Shown here one piece after another: positions 1 to 13,074 of a DNA stretch of 64,000 nt (position 1 is the first letter of the stretch; the number at the start of each line of letters is the position of its first letter). The stretch spans positions 2,056,758 through 2,120,757 of the forward strand of contig JANPWX010000038.1 of assembly GCA_024734555.1 (NCBI GenBank), given 5' to 3'. Made by a program: the position numbers and the translations under genes. Below the pieces are notes generated by a model that worked only from the letters and a program-made list of their open reading frames with translations, had not been told where the DNA came from and ran no database searches. This DNA is from Trochalopteron elliotii (taxonomy: Eukaryota; Chordata; Aves; Passeriformes; Leiothrichidae).

Positions 1-682
1 CATCACCTACAATCCTTACTAAATAAAAACATATTAGTGTTTTAGTAGCTATGAAAAAGGAATGATGAAAAATATTTAGTTATTTATTTAATATTTTAGC
101 ATTAACGTTTGACATTGTGGAAATAGAATTTCTCTCTCAATATAAATGTTAACAACATCAAATACTCAAAAGAAATGAATGCAAAAAGTACTCTTAGTCC
201 ATTAGTGTTTTTGTCTTGTGTCCTAGAAACTAGTCCTGCATCAAAGTCTTTCTTGGAAATTCTTTCTCATTTTGTCTTAGTTCCAGTGTCACATAAAAAC
301 ATACAAGCCAGGCTAGCTTTATGTTCCTCTTCATTCAGAAACTCATGGTATTTTATCTATTTCAGGTTTGTTAATGGAAATATAAGAAGCATTACTCTCA
401 GCATACTGACTCATCTTTGCATCAGATTTTCATGTATTAGTATTTCCTTATTAAACCATTGATGGAATTATTTTGATAGTGGTGTTGCACATGAGCATTT
501 TGGAAATTTAAATCTAATGTGACAGGATGCATGAAAGTGGCGTAAAATAGTTATCTAGGTTTACATTTGCAACGCATGGGGATTCTGCTGTACTGCAAAG
601 ACAGATCCTCTGCAGATTTCCTCTGCTGTGCAGTGGTGCTAAGAACTCCACAGCCACTGCTGTAATTGCCCCACAATAAATA
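1..682. other. unannotated AT-rich intergenic sequence
   Basis: I recognise no repeat, exon or RNA here. Reading frames are short, with no family resemblance and no plausible splice or promoter context. Confidence 0.6.
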
Positions 683-1205
683 CTCATTGTGAGGACTTAA
701 GAATGTTGTTCCCTAAGATGAGCCACCACAACAGAACCTGTGATGAGCACAGATGGCAACTAATGGAAGATGTTGATTCCAGGCCTGGTGAGGCAGATCT
801 GGGTAGCCTATTCAGACAAAAATTCACCCAGTGGCAAACTGAGAGAAAGGAAGAAACTGTTTACTATCCAGAGTTATGGGAGTGGCATCTATGCCTCATG
901 GGTGCCCAGGACTTGGACTGCATAAAGGTGTTACCTCCAGAAAAACATCTCGAGGACCCCTACCACCAAGAAGACCAGGGTAAAGAAGGACCAGCTGGAC
1001 ATTGCAGGAATTTATTTTGCTTAATGTCTCTCTCTCTCTTGCTCACTTTCTATTCCCCCTTCCCACTCTCTCTTCCAATTTCTTTCTGTCTCTCTACCTC
1101 ACATTTACTCCTAAATAAAATGTGTTCTATTGACTTTGGCTTATGGTATCATTTGCACCTTAATTTGAGCAGAGGCATCACTTATAATTGGATCATAACA
1201 CTCAT
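683..1205 (+). mobile_element. solo LTR (family C, ERV-derived) with 5-bp TSD
   Basis: The LTR body is 688-1200 (513 bp). It begins TGTGAGGAC and ends ATCATAACA, so it has TG...CA termini. It is flanked by identical 5-bp direct repeats CTCAT at 683-687 and 1201-1205, the signature of retroviral-type integration; a 5-bp TSD fits ERVL- or ERV1-like integrases better than the 6 bp usual for ERVK. A canonical AATAAA sits at 1114-1119, preceded by a pyrimidine-rich stretch (about 1024-1100), so transcription sense is plus and the last 80 bp are R/U5. No internal retroviral sequence follows, which makes it a solo LTR formed by LTR-LTR recombination. A 188-codon open frame (703-1269) runs across it and past its end; I regard that frame as fortuitous. 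Family naming needs a repeat library. Confidence 0.85.
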
Positions 1206-3162
1206 GCAACAGTTTACTAATCTAGGTCCTGTGTTTCTGGATAGCATTGTCCTTCAGTATGTGATATGATAATTTTTTCTTTACACATGTAAACAGAACT
1301 AGTTAGAGATAGCAATTTTTTTATTGCTGTTTCTGTGTTTGACTTAATAGTACTTACCAGTGCTGACTTCTGCAGCTTGACTACCTATTCTATATATATA
1401 AATAAAACATTTTTCTTATTTTAAAATCACACAGATGAAACAAGCATAATGGGGCAATAGTGGTATAATAAATATCCCTAACACATTTATACCACAGTTG
1501 TATTGCTTCATATGTGGAGGGATATTTACATACAATATCATGGTAAAGAGGGAAAAATATTGTATTTGAGGAGATTTGTTTAATTTTATGTTCAATTTAT
1601 ATATTTCAGTATGATTTTCTTATTATAATTCTATAAGCGACTTAAATGTGAAATATTTAAATGTTTGTATATACCCCTTTGAGGATGAAAGCTCAGGTCT
1701 GTTTCCTTTCTTCCTCCTGGGGAAAACTAATTTGGTTAGCTTTGCAAGAACATTCATTATGTTTAAATTTATTTGAAAAAGTTAAAATATATCAGATTTT
1801 CCTGGTGTGTTTTAGTGATCCTTCAGCTGGAATTGGATTTTAAAATATTTGAGTTCTCTGTATGTGCATTGAGATTGGCAGTATTTATTCAGATATTTTG
1901 CTTGCAATTTTCTATTCAATAATGGTTAGATGTCTCTTGTCATAAGCTTATATACATATATGTCTTTATTTCTTTTGTATGCTTTTCATGCACGTGATTT
2001 CTTTAATTCCACATGGCACAAAAAGGTTTCAGATTACAAAGGGAAACCAGAAAGTCATATGCACACAGAATGGAGGGCCTAAGGAGCTCTTAAGTGAACC
2101 TGAGGCTTTATGCTGTCTTCAATTGCTGTGTATTTGCCATTGTAAAGTTTACAGAGAACTTCACTGTGGGTAGCTGGAATAGTGGATGTGCATCAAAAAT
2201 TTATTCTAGCCCTAAAGATATTACCAGTGGAATTGGAGTAATCATTTTAAGCATGGAAAATTCTGTTAGAATCTAGGGATTTAAAAATAGACTGGTGTTT
2301 GAAGTACATCTCTATTCTGTTTTTAAAACACGTGACTATTGATTTATAAATCAAAATGAGTTTACACAGAGAGTGATGGAGAGAGGGGGAAGGTAGAGAG
2401 AGGGGAAAGTATACACCATATGTATAAGAACCATTTTTATACTTAAATTTTAACCTGTTAATTGATAATTCTGCAGCCTAAACAAGGCCTGAGGTGACTG
2501 TCTTGCTTTGCATTCTCTCAGGAATTCAGACTGGGGCAAAGCAATAAATCCCTCTTAACTGAAAGTAAAATATTTTAAAAGCTTGTGAATAAGTAGTTAC
2601 AATTCTCAGTGAAGTAGTTGTTTCCAACACTGCTATAACTATTCATAAAGATCTTTGTGTGCTTTTATATGAAGAACTATTAAAATGAAACAGAGGAAGA
2701 GAAAAAATCACCGTGATATCTGATAAGCTGCTCTTTACTGTCCTAGTCAAGAGAAATGCTTTTCTTTCTGATACTACATGGATGAACACAGAGGCCAAGA
2801 ACTTGCAGAACTCCAAAAGTGTCAATATGCCACTAACTGCATCAGAGTCCAGATGTTTGGTTAGAATATTCAGCAATTGTAATATTAAATATCTGAGAGA
2901 AATTCTGCTCAGTGCTGGGTGCAAAAACTTTGGAAAAATTATAATATATTTGGATATATATATTTTTTTTGAAAGTAAATGGGAAGAGCATTAAGTATAG
3001 AGCTAAAGTAGTATGAAGGACAAACACAATGCTAACATCTACCTAATAATCTTCTCTACCAGTAGAAATGCAGAGAAGGATTCCTGGTCAAATTAACCCC
3101 AGCCTTTTAAGAAAGGATCTTACTTCTTATTTAATTTTGCTGTTATACTTTTTTATGGAAAG

Positions 3163-3195
3163 AATATATATATGTATATACATGCATGTATATGT
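3163..3195. repeat. (TA)n/(TGTA)n simple repeat
   Basis: Alternating TA passes into ATGTATACATGCATGTATATG-like sequence; a short imperfect microsatellite. Confidence 0.8.
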
Positions 3196-3328
3196 CATGC
3201 TTGCACATATTGGTCACCAAGGTCCACTTGATACATAAATATTAGAACTGAATGAAAACACAGAGAAATTTATTTTAGTTTTTAAGATTGTTTCCATAGT
3301 GTGGCATGAGTTCCATATTCTAGGGAGA

Positions 3329-3358
3329 ATATATATATATATATACAATATATATATT
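3329..3358. repeat. (TA)n microsatellite
   Basis: Two runs of alternating AT are separated by ACAA. Likely polymorphic in length. Confidence 0.9.
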
Positions 3359-4876
3359 TCTGTCATTTTGTTATTCATAGCAAAATATGTACTGTACATT
3401 CTAATTATATTAATCTCAGAGCAATTTATCTCACTAGAAAGAAAAAAGTGTAGGTGTACCAAAGCAATGACTGATCTTTCTGATGAGTGTTAAAAGTGCT
3501 GCAAATTCATTCTGTAATGAGTCTGGTTCAATTAATATTGCCACTTCCATTAAAATAAGATGCAGGAGTTACGATAGCACTAAATATTAGAAATCTGATT
3601 CAGAGGCTCTGAATCTTCCTTACAATTGCTCAAAAACAGCTCATTAGATTCTGTCCAAAACTAATCAGGTGCCTGTTGTTGCACCTTAAATTTAAAACCT
3701 TTGAATACTTTTATAAATATGAGGTCTTTCAGAATGGGACAAGAGAGAGATTTAAAGCTAACTATATATCAGAGAGATTATATAGTTGAAATAGATCCAA
3801 ACAATTTATTTTAAGTGCTTTTTATAAATCAACATGTATTCTACTGAAAGAAAATGCTGTGTAAATGAAACAATGACTCCTCATTCCTGGTCTCCACAGA
3901 CATTGACCTAGATCATTCCCTTTATCATCCCTGGCCTTACAAAGCTATGACTTTGTAAGGATTTCTCCTGAAATTCTCAAGGATTTTAACATTATTTCCC
4001 TCTCTAGCAGAGTTTTGTGGTCTGAATAGTTGGAGGTGGTCATTACTGCCATTGCCAAGAGACACAAAAGTATCAACCAATGGAGTAAGTTCATTTTCTC
4101 AGGTAGGAGTTCTCACTATCTCTGTCAATAGAGGGCAATGAAATTTGATAAGGATCTTGTTGCAAAGTAGGCTGTTGTGATTACAGATCCTGAAAAACTC
4201 TTAAAAAGTCTTAACATGCAACACAAAATGTGAAACACCTGCAGTTTCCTCTGCAGATTATTAACATTTTATAATATTTAAAAAAAATAAAAGTCAGATG
4301 TAGAGAGTTCTCTGTATGCAAATTGTGCAGATCAAAGTTTAAAAACCTGATTCTGTCATTCTTCACATCAAGATTCTCCTGAATATTTTACTTTCCTCAG
4401 CCTTTATTCCTTTGCATCTTATCATATAATGATATCATAACAAAGAAGAAAAGTACTCCTTGAGGTCATGAATCATCAAAAAGTACATAACATCTACTTT
4501 TTTAATTACAACAAAAATTGTTTAGGAGCTGGAATCTTTTAATTCATTACCAATATTCAAACTAGAAAAAAAAAAACAAAAACAACAACCTTATGTTAGA
4601 GGTAAGATATTCAAGCATTAAATCCAGTGATTGTTCATTCCAAGTGATAGCAAAGGTTTACTAGAATTGTATGAGTCCTGTTTGAACTTTTACCTGAATG
4701 ATTTTTCCTTCCATGAACTTAATGTTTGCAGCTTCTCTAACCAAAATGTAGTATTTCTCTACATTACTTCATTTACACTCAAAATGTTGATTTCAAACAC
4801 TAGACTCTATTCTTGTCTTCCTTACCCTCAGCCCTGTGTTTCCAGATTATCCTTCTGTTTGATTTTCATGTCCATG

Positions 4877-4934
4877 TTGAGACTTGGACTTGATGATCCT
4901 TGTAGGTCTTTTCCAATTCAGAATATTCCATGAA
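4877..4934 (+). mobile_element. CR1-type 3' tail fragment
   Basis: This short piece shows the avian CR1 3'-end signature: TTGGACTTGATGATCCTTG, then AGGTCTTTTCCAA, then TTCAGAATATTCCATGAA. The tail carrying AGAATATTC matches the tail of the SINE at 16613-16683 (opposite strand), so it could be a CR1 stub or an orphan SINE tail. No tRNA-like head is visible upstream. Confidence 0.8.
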
Positions 4935-7550
4935 CCTCTGACTCTGTAAATTAACTTTATTTAAAATTGCCTTAAAAGTGTGTCATAGACTTTTCACTCA
5001 TTTATGGTGCTTTAGTACTGCATGTATTTTAAATTGCACACCTTCTAGTGTAAACATTTATCTAAGTGATAGCTCTGCTCATAGATTTTTAAATAGCTAA
5101 GTACAAAACAGCCATGTGTATTAGCATAGTGGTTATGCATTTCTTAAAGGCTCAGAACACAAAGTTATTATCATCATAACTAGGTAATATGTTATTATAT
5201 ATATTTTGTATGTGGTAAAATAGTCTAGCTTTTTCATGAGAAAATAAAGTATAAAAATTACAGTTTCATGTAAAAAGTAAGGGAGAAACAAAAACTGTGG
5301 GTAATAGAGCAGGAAAAAAATTCCATATCCATATTGTCTTTTAACCTAATTACAGGGCTTTTAATCTTTCATGAAAGTTTATAAGAACATCCATTGTAAT
5401 ACACAATGTATAAAAATTTGGAAAAATAAATGCTCTAAACATCAATGTACCATGGTAAAACACAGCATCTTGAAAACTGTGGAACTGGTATAATTTATTA
5501 TTGTCTATATACCTCTTAGGCAGAGATGGAACTTATATATATGTTTGTTAATGAGCCGGTAATAAACTTATAAAGGCAGAAATGAAAAATCCTGAATATA
5601 CAACCACATATTTCATAATTCAAATGTATTATTTTCTACACTGAGATTATTGGATTACCATATTTCCTGATTTGTGAGTACTACATTTGTCTAATTTATC
5701 TGAAAAGAATTACAGGCATAGATGAAGCAGGTAAAAAAGACTTATGGGGATAGAAATAAACTTTAATCTTATTAAAGTCTTAAAAATTATTTATAGGGTT
5801 TGTTTAAAGTGTGTATTTCATTTTAGTATCTTAGTTTAAGTTTGGGGACTTTTTAAAAAGTCCTAAAACATTTATTTTATTCTTTTGAACGCAAATGGAT
5901 TGAATTAAAATTGGTATAACGTTTACTTTTTGTGTTATAAAGATATTCACGTATAGGTGAGAAGGTCCAACGTAAAAATCCAGTAAAAGAATCTGTTGAT
6001 CAAAAATGTCAAGCTGTGTTTACCTGAGCATGGGTTTTCTGGTAGGTTTTCTGGTAGGTTTTCACCACATATTTCAGCCTTCTGAAAGACTAAAATTTAG
6101 TGATTATTTTACTTATTAAGAGAAACTGAATGCAACAGTAACTTCACATTTGGACCATGAACTTGAGAGCAGAAAGACACTTGACATCCGGGTCAGGACT
6201 TCAGCCATTAGAGCTTCACACAAAAATCCAATTTATTCTTCCACTGGAAAAAAGTCTATGCTTTTTCCCTCCATTTTCTCAAGTGCCTCCCTGAATCATT
6301 ATTTTCTCAGGAAAGATTTTCTTTCTCTGCTTTTATTTTAAGCATGTCTTTTCATTGTCAAACTGCATTCACTCACTCAAAGCACAGGAATGACACACTT
6401 CAATACATTAATCTTAAATATTCAGAATTAAATATGGATATTTCAACAAGCTAACAAATACTTTAAAAGTTCATGGAAATGGCACACAATTAATTTAACT
6501 AATGTGTTAGAGAAAATGGTAATATACCCGTGAGAAAAAAAAACCAGCTAAATTTACCAAATTTTTCGCTGAAAAATATTGTGATTGTTCTCTAAAAAGG
6601 AATATTTTTATTTTTAAAAGATACTGAAATATGTTCTTCATTAAAGTTCTAGGCTAAGTGTGGATGGATGTTGAAATTTTTGACAGTGGAAAATGAACCA
6701 TACTAGCTAAAGAGGCAATATTGTGAAAATTCGTATTCAGTCTTAAATATTCATCTGGCAAGATTTGAAACTACTAAATATACCTTGAACTTGGAAATGT
6801 GGATTTCCTCTAAATATTGAACTGATTATCATATAGTGAATATTTACCTGTGACTAAGAATGATGTCTCAAAATTTTCTTCAGAGGGTTATTGTCATCGA
6901 ATTTAGGAGAGTCATATATTCAAGCTAACAGCTAGTTAGTCATTCACCTATGAATCAGAAATTATGTGCAACAGTCCATAAATCCATTTTTATGCACTTA
7001 TGTCATGTCTTTATTCTGAAGAGAGAAGCTGGTCAATTTGACATTGAAATGCAGGCTAACACAAGCTCCAGTGTCATGTGCAATTAATAATTTACAGTTC
7101 CACTTCAAATAGCAGAAAATCAGTCAATTTAGCATTTGAATTAGGCCTTGGTGTATATAGACACATTTTTCTACTCTTAAACTAATGTTCCTAATTTTTG
7201 TGTTGTCATACAATATCAAATATTTATGCATGCGCTGGGCAGGAGCATTCAAGAGCATATTGCAAGCCATGAAATTAGTTTAACTGGTGGTTTTAAAACC
7301 TTGCTTGTTCATCATTCTACATCTATGAGACTTTTCACTACAAGGAGAATGAAAAGTGAGAAAAGGAAAAGATCAAGTCATGATAAACACTGGAAGCTCA
7401 GAACCTCATTAAGTCTTTCAAAATGCCCCATGGAAGAGGCAGCTGAAAGTTCAAAACCCTTAACTGCCTGTATGCAGATGTGCAGCTGTTATGAACCCAT
7501 ATAGTCTGAACTCACAGTTCTAATTTTTCTTTTACTTGTAATATTTCAAA
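4935..7550. other. unannotated AT-rich sequence
   Basis: No gene or known repeat recognised. It contains an 18-bp palindrome (5846-5863) and a 12-bp tandem repeat (6033-6063). Confidence 0.55.
6033..6063. repeat. 12-bp tandem repeat, 2.6 copies
   Basis: The unit GGTTTTCTGGTA occurs at 6033-6044 and 6045-6056, then partially at 6057-6063, without mismatch. Probably replication slippage. Confidence 0.9.
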
Positions 7551-7845
7551 GAATAATAGAATCACAGAATCACAGAATGGCTACGGTTAGAAGGAACCAT
7601 AAAGTTTAGCTTTTTTCAACCCCCCTGCACAAGTAGGGACTCCTTCCACTAGACCTGGTTTCTCAGACCCCCATCCAACCTGGCTTTCAACATTTCAAGG
7701 GATGGCGCATCCATCCTGGGATAGCTTCTCTGGGAAACAGTCCCAGTGCCTCACCACCTTCACAGTAAAGAATTTCTTCCTAACATTTGATTGAAATCTC
7801 TTTTAGTTTAAAAGTATTCTCTCTGTTCCTAACACTGACCATGTA
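7551..7845 (-). mobile_element. CR1 LINE 3'-end fragment (first of two)
   Basis: Read on the plus strand, this is the complement of a CR1 3' end: tail units (TAGAATCACAGAATCACAGAATGG), then GGTTAGAAGGAACC, CAACCCCCCTGCAC, ACTAGACCTGGTT, AGCTTCTCTGGG, CAGTGCCTCACCACC and AAGAATTTCTTCCTAA. These are the successive landmarks of the 3' UTR and extreme ORF2 C-terminal region of a common avian CR1 subfamily. The insertion is 5'-truncated, about 295 bp long, and abuts a second CR1 of a different subfamily in the same orientation. Confidence 0.93.
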
Positions 7846-7847
7846 AA

Positions 7848-8730
7848 TTCATTTCATAAATTCATAGAAAATGCTGAGCTGGAAGGGACCCATCAGCATC
7901 ATCGAGTTCTAGCTCCTGCCCTTGCACAGGACATCACAAGAACCCCACTATGTGCCTGAGAGCATTGTCCACATGCTTCTTGAACTCTGTCAGGCTGGTG
8001 CTGTGACCACTTCCCTGGGGAGTTTGTTCCAGTGCCCAACCACTCTCTGGGTAAAGTACCTTTTTCTAATACCCAGTCTAAACCTCCTCTGACACAACTT
8101 CAGGTCATTCATTCAAGTTCTGTCACTGGTCACCACAAAGAAGAGTTTGCCCCTCCTCTTCCCCTCATGAAGGTGTCAAAGACCACAATGAGCTCTCTCC
8201 CCTCAGTCTCCTCTTCTCCAGGCTGAACCAAGTGACCTCAGCAACTCCTCTTATGGCTTTCCCTCAGGGCCCTTCACCATCCTCATGACCCTCTTTTGGA
8301 AGCTCTCTAATAACCTAATGTCTTTTTTATATTGTGGCTCCCAAAACTGCACACAGGACCTGAGGTGAGACTGCCCCAGTGCAGAGCAGAGGGGACAATC
8401 CCCTCCCTTGACTGGCTGGCCATGCTGTGCCTGATGCCTCCCCAGATATGCCTGGCCCTGCCTGCCAGGGCACTGCTGACTCGTGTTGCTGGTATAAAGT
8501 CGACCAGGACCCCTAGTTCCCTTTTTGTGGCACTGCTTTCTTGATTCTCGTTCTCCGGTCTGTCCGTACATCCAGGATTGCTCCATCCCAGGCGCAGAAT
8601 CCAGCACTTTCTTTATTGAACTTCATATGGTGAGTGATTTCCCAGCCCTCTAATTCCTTGAGGTCTCTTTGCAAGATCTCTCTGCCCTTGAGGGAGTCTA
8701 CAGCTCCTCCCAGTTTAGTGTCACTGACAA
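7848..8730 (-). mobile_element. CR1 LINE, 5'-truncated, with ORF2 C-terminal remnant
   Basis: This is a different CR1 subfamily from its left neighbour. Landmarks on the plus strand include CTGGAAGGGACCCATCAG, ATCGAGTTCTAGCTCCTG, TGAACTCTGTCAGGCTGGTG and CTCCTCTTCTCCAGGCTGAA. On the minus strand, 8607-8251 encodes 118 codons that end in the ORF2 C-terminal pattern (CVQFWEPQYKKDIRLLE, then VKGPEGKP), which lies just after the reverse-transcriptase core. The frame is broken by a stop at 8251 and by indels further 3'. No RT catalytic motifs are included. It is inactive, and its 5' end stops near 8730. Confidence 0.93.
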
Positions 8731-10120
8731 TAGTAATTTTAGAAGTCCATGGTAAACTTAGACTAACCAGTCCAGTTAACCAGCTAAATTAGATAAAAGT
8801 TAAGAAAAAGGAAGCCAAGATATTTTACTTGTGCTGTTGATGAATATTTTAAACCTCATTGAAATAGAGCATCATAAAATCATTAACAATCTTATGCAAA
8901 TTAATCTTAACCAATTAAATGGTAACAATTACCCCCTAAAATTAATGTGCAGAGAAAACACTTTGACAGCAGCTGTAACTAATTTTCACTGTTCCTCAGC
9001 ATTTAGAGATAAAGCACAAAGTTTAGATTAGCACATTTAGAAATGAAGCACTATTTGGAAGACAGCCACTGGTGTGTTTGGGGTACATTCCTTGACCGAA
9101 CAGTTTAGGTTTTTTCTTAAGGAAACTATTTTGGCAAATGCTGGGAAATGTGTAACTACTGAGTGAATCTAACGATTTAAAAAACTGTGCTTAATAAAAT
9201 TTAGTATGATGTCTTGCCTGTAGAATTTTTAAAACTTTTAAGGTGGAAAAATGCTGACTTTATTTCAGCAAAGCCCATATTTAGCTTCTCTAGGAAATAC
9301 ATTAACTATTATACACAGAAGCTATATTATAAGATAATGCATCAATTCCGTAACACCAGTAATAAAAATGTAAATAAGTAGATGCTAAGTGTCCTCAAAA
9401 TGTATCTGAATATTTAGAGAAAGTGGTGTGCTTAAATTAATTTTTTTAAACGCCACTATTAGACTTAAAAGAAGACAATACCAAATGAGATATGAACATT
9501 GTAAAGAAATTTTTACAAGGGAAATAATGGACCTATGGGAGGCTGCTCATAACATGGACAATTTTGTATGTGTTTTTTAACAAAGAAGAGATAATTAGCA
9601 GGAATTATCTCCGATCAGAACACCTGCAAGAGATTATTTTTTGGAAAAGTGCAAAGAAGAGTCTCCAGTGAGAGAGTGAATATAGTTAAAGTACTTCACT
9701 GTTGCCTTTATTCCTCTAGATCATTTTTAAGCTATTGAAGAGGAATTTTTACTATTGAATCAGCAAGATGCTCAGTTGTCTGTAGAACAGAAGAAACAAT
9801 AAGCCAGCTATGGCAGGGACAGCTGACTTTTAATTGCTCTGCTGTGACTTTTCATGCAATGTATCCACCAAACTATTGAGCAACAGTGATTGAAACTGCT
9901 CAAGTTTCAAGTATAATTTTAACAAAATATATATATATAAAGGGAATTTACAAATACATAGAAATATACACACATACACGAAAGCCTGCTCACTGTATTA
10001 AAAATTGACATAGATGCTGCATTTGAGCAGAAAAGGCTCTCAAATTAACAATCAAAAAATCTTTGTAGTTATCATATACAGTGTTTATTCTTCTGCCCTA
10101 TGTGACCGTAACTATTTGTT

Positions 10121-10263
10121 GGCATATATATATATGTCCATATACATGCATACAAACACCCACATATATCCATACATGACTGTTTGTATGTATAGATTTT
10201 TTATAAATGATGTGTGCATGTATGAGTGTACATACATATTTCCATGTATATATCAACATATGT
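10121..10263. repeat. TATA/CATA/TGTA-rich low-complexity tract
   Basis: Interrupted runs of ATATATAT, CATACA and TGTATG spread over about 140 bp. They produce a spurious 85-codon open frame rich in Tyr, Ile, Met and Cys. Confidence 0.75.
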
Positions 10264-10523
10264 GTTTATAAAATTATGTAATACTTTTACAAGTCATTTT
10301 TAATAAATGTAATTATTTGGTATTTTAGAGCATTTTTAATTGCTCCAAAGTCCAAACAATTAAGAGTAAGGTTTGACTGGTGAATAGCTATTTACTCTGT
10401 ACTATGGAAAATTACATTTATATTATCTGTAACCTGAATTCATACCCACAATTTTATCAAAATTAGGAATACCAGGAGTGTCTTTGAGTTCTATGCATTA
10501 CAGCATGAAAATTTTGTATCACA

Positions 10524-10557
10524 GCTCAGATTAATTATGCTGCTCAGATTAATTATG
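10524..10557. repeat. 16-bp direct duplication
   Basis: GCTCAGATTAATTATG occurs at 10524-10539 and again exactly at 10542-10557, with 2 bp between the copies. Confidence 0.9.
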
Positions 10558-11219
10558 TAGTAAAAATTATATGCCTTTAGAAAGATCTGTTCAAAACTGT
10601 TGGACTGATGCTATTATCCTTCACAAGGGAGATTTTTGATAAATATTAAGATGTTATCCTGAATAAATGATCCTTATGACTTCATATTCAATATTTTAGC
10701 CGTAGTATTGAGAAATTGACTTTGGCTCAACTTTCTGGAACAATTATAAATATCTAAGAATAAAAAAGACTCTCACAGGTCACCTAGTGGTCTTTTGACA
10801 AGCCACTATATGACATATAACCAAAGATATTTAGAGGTTAATTAGGCCACAAACCACACTGGGATTAAGGGGTACAAGATGATTTTATCTTTAAACTTGA
10901 CACAGATCTGATTCTGAGCGAGTTACAGATGAACATGACATTCCTTTTCTCTTACATCTGGAAAAGCAGCAGTTGTAACAATCCTTAAGGTCTGGTTTCC
11001 CAGACTAGATCTCCTGATCTCCACTTACTCCACCTTTATTTGGACTTGGATTTCTCCTGCAGTTTATTTGTCTGAGCACTTTCACTGCTGCTCTACAACT
11101 TAAAATGGAATGTGCACATGCCTCAGGTAGCTACATGCTTATAACATCATTGCTTTGTCTGTGAAATGCACAGTTATAGAGAAAAAGACAGAAAACCAGC
11201 CATGATTAAAACCATCATT

Positions 11220-11244
11220 TGTGTGTGTGTGTGTATGTGTGTGT
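11220..11244. repeat. (GT)n microsatellite
   Basis: TG dinucleotides interrupted once by TATG. Confidence 0.92.
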
Positions 11245-13074
11245 AAATGAGCTGGCATGGTCTTACCCTTAAACAATTTCAAGATTGAAAAAAAAAAATA
11301 AAGGACGATTTTTGTCTGAGGCAATTAAATTAATTGAAGACTGTTTTTTGATCTCTTTTTGAAGACAGTTTTCATTTTACAAAGCATTTACTATAGATCT
11401 TTTTTTTAACCTAGATTTACTATAACTGTCTTTAAAATGCATTGTGTAGAATGACCCAGGAATATTTCTTAAGCAACTTTAATAGAAAATAAAATATAAG
11501 AAAAAATTCTAAAAAGAGTTTAGAATTCTACAGAACAATCAAAGCAGAAGGAAGGACTACAAAATGCCACAATATTTCTTGACTTGTGAGTCTTGTTTTT
11601 TTCCTGGCAATAGCAACATCATTTGAAAAGTTTATAATCTCTGGATAAAAAATTTCTGACAACTAGACACAATATATAGCATGAATACTGTCTTTTCACT
11701 GATGTCAGGCTATATTTACAGCTGTTTTTTGGAGGATCCATCCACATGGCACTTGCTGGACTAATTAGGTTTTGTTTCCATAAAGTTGTTGGTTTTTTGT
11801 TATACAAGCAGGTATACGCAGTAGACATTCCCAAGCTTCTCAGATTTTATTGTTCAATATTTTGACAGCTTTTCTTTTACCAATATTCTGTTGACATTGC
11901 AGATATAAATCCTGAAGCAAGGTTGTTTCAATTCATTACATTCTATTTTTTGCTAATGGAAAATCAAATTTTTTTTATAAAGATTCTTTCTTCTTTTTCT
12001 TTTCTCATGTAATTTTGTTGAATCTAGATTTAGCTAAGTATTGTGTTCCATGTGTGTAGATTATACCAATGATATGGATTTTATTTCTTTTTCCTGGGTG
12101 TCAGCAAATTTCATCCAGAGTATTCAAGCAGAGGAGTTTGAATGGGAGGGGAGCTCACAACTGCACCTGGGACAGAGTGAAGTGCTTATCTGATTTTTTA
12201 CTTTGCACCCTTCTGTTTCTCTAACACTAAAAATAATTTCCTACAGATTAGTGTTTTCTATACATCTCAGGCAGCAAAGGAACATGTAAAGGTGTTCAGT
12301 TTCTCATGTTGTTGTCTAGAGAAGGAAGAAAAATATGTTTCTCATGCTTGCAAGTGGGATAGGAAACCAAGTATGGGACAGTGTGCTGCCTCCACAGCAT
12401 GCATCCTAAATTCAGAATTCTCCAGGGGCAGACTGAGCAATAAGCAGATTGTCTCGCAAACCATTTTCTGCCTTGTAGGATGTTTTTGCAGGCAGCACAA
12501 AATGATGATCTAGTTCTCAGACTGGGTTCATTCATTTAAGCTTTTGCGCTGATTTTCCTCCATGTCTTTTTTCTAAGCACCATGGGTAAAAGTCCTCAGG
12601 AATATTCCACAAGGTTTATTAGCTGGATACCATACGGTTAAGTTTCTTACTAAATCTATTGTAATTGTTACTATTGTTTTTTAGTGTTCCATAACTGTTT
12701 ATTGCCTGAGATGGATTTTTTTTCCACATATGTTTTCAGCCAGAAGGAAACTTAAATTTCCAACTATTTGCTGATTAAGGGAAATTTTTCCAAAATAAGG
12801 CAGCTGTAGGACTCAGTGCTTCAGAAATATCTCTCTGAAAATCTCTGTGTCAATTTACAACGTATGCACATCCTTAGAGAAACACAACTGCTTGCTGGAT
12901 TTCCTCTTTATAACAACAAGAAACACAGGGTTTTCTCAAACTTGTGTTTCCATTTTTAATTTTGCAATTTTGTGATTTCAAAATTTAAATATCAGCTGAA
13001 AGTTAAAAAAAATGTGTTCAGCAAAATAAAAATACAATTCTTCAGACTATTTAATGTGTTAAAACATTATAGAG

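Larger units (their letters stand above)
1206..4876. other. unannotated AT-rich sequence with TA microsatellites
   Basis: No exon or known repeat recognised. It includes the simple repeats listed separately at 3163-3195 and 3329-3358. Confidence 0.55.
8731..13074. other. unannotated AT-rich sequence with simple repeats
   Basis: No exon or interspersed repeat recognised. It holds TA/CATA-rich tracts near 9926 and 10121-10263, an 18-bp-period duplication at 10524-10557 and a GT tract at 11220-11244. Confidence 0.55.

Noticed and set aside
703..1269. 188-codon plus-strand open frame as a protein-coding gene
   Set aside because: It lies within a solo LTR bounded by a 5-bp TSD, crosses its poly(A) signal and U5, and runs into flank. 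There is no domain pattern.
10014..10271. 85-codon Tyr/Ile/Met-rich frame
   Set aside because: Translation of a TATA/CATA low-complexity tract.
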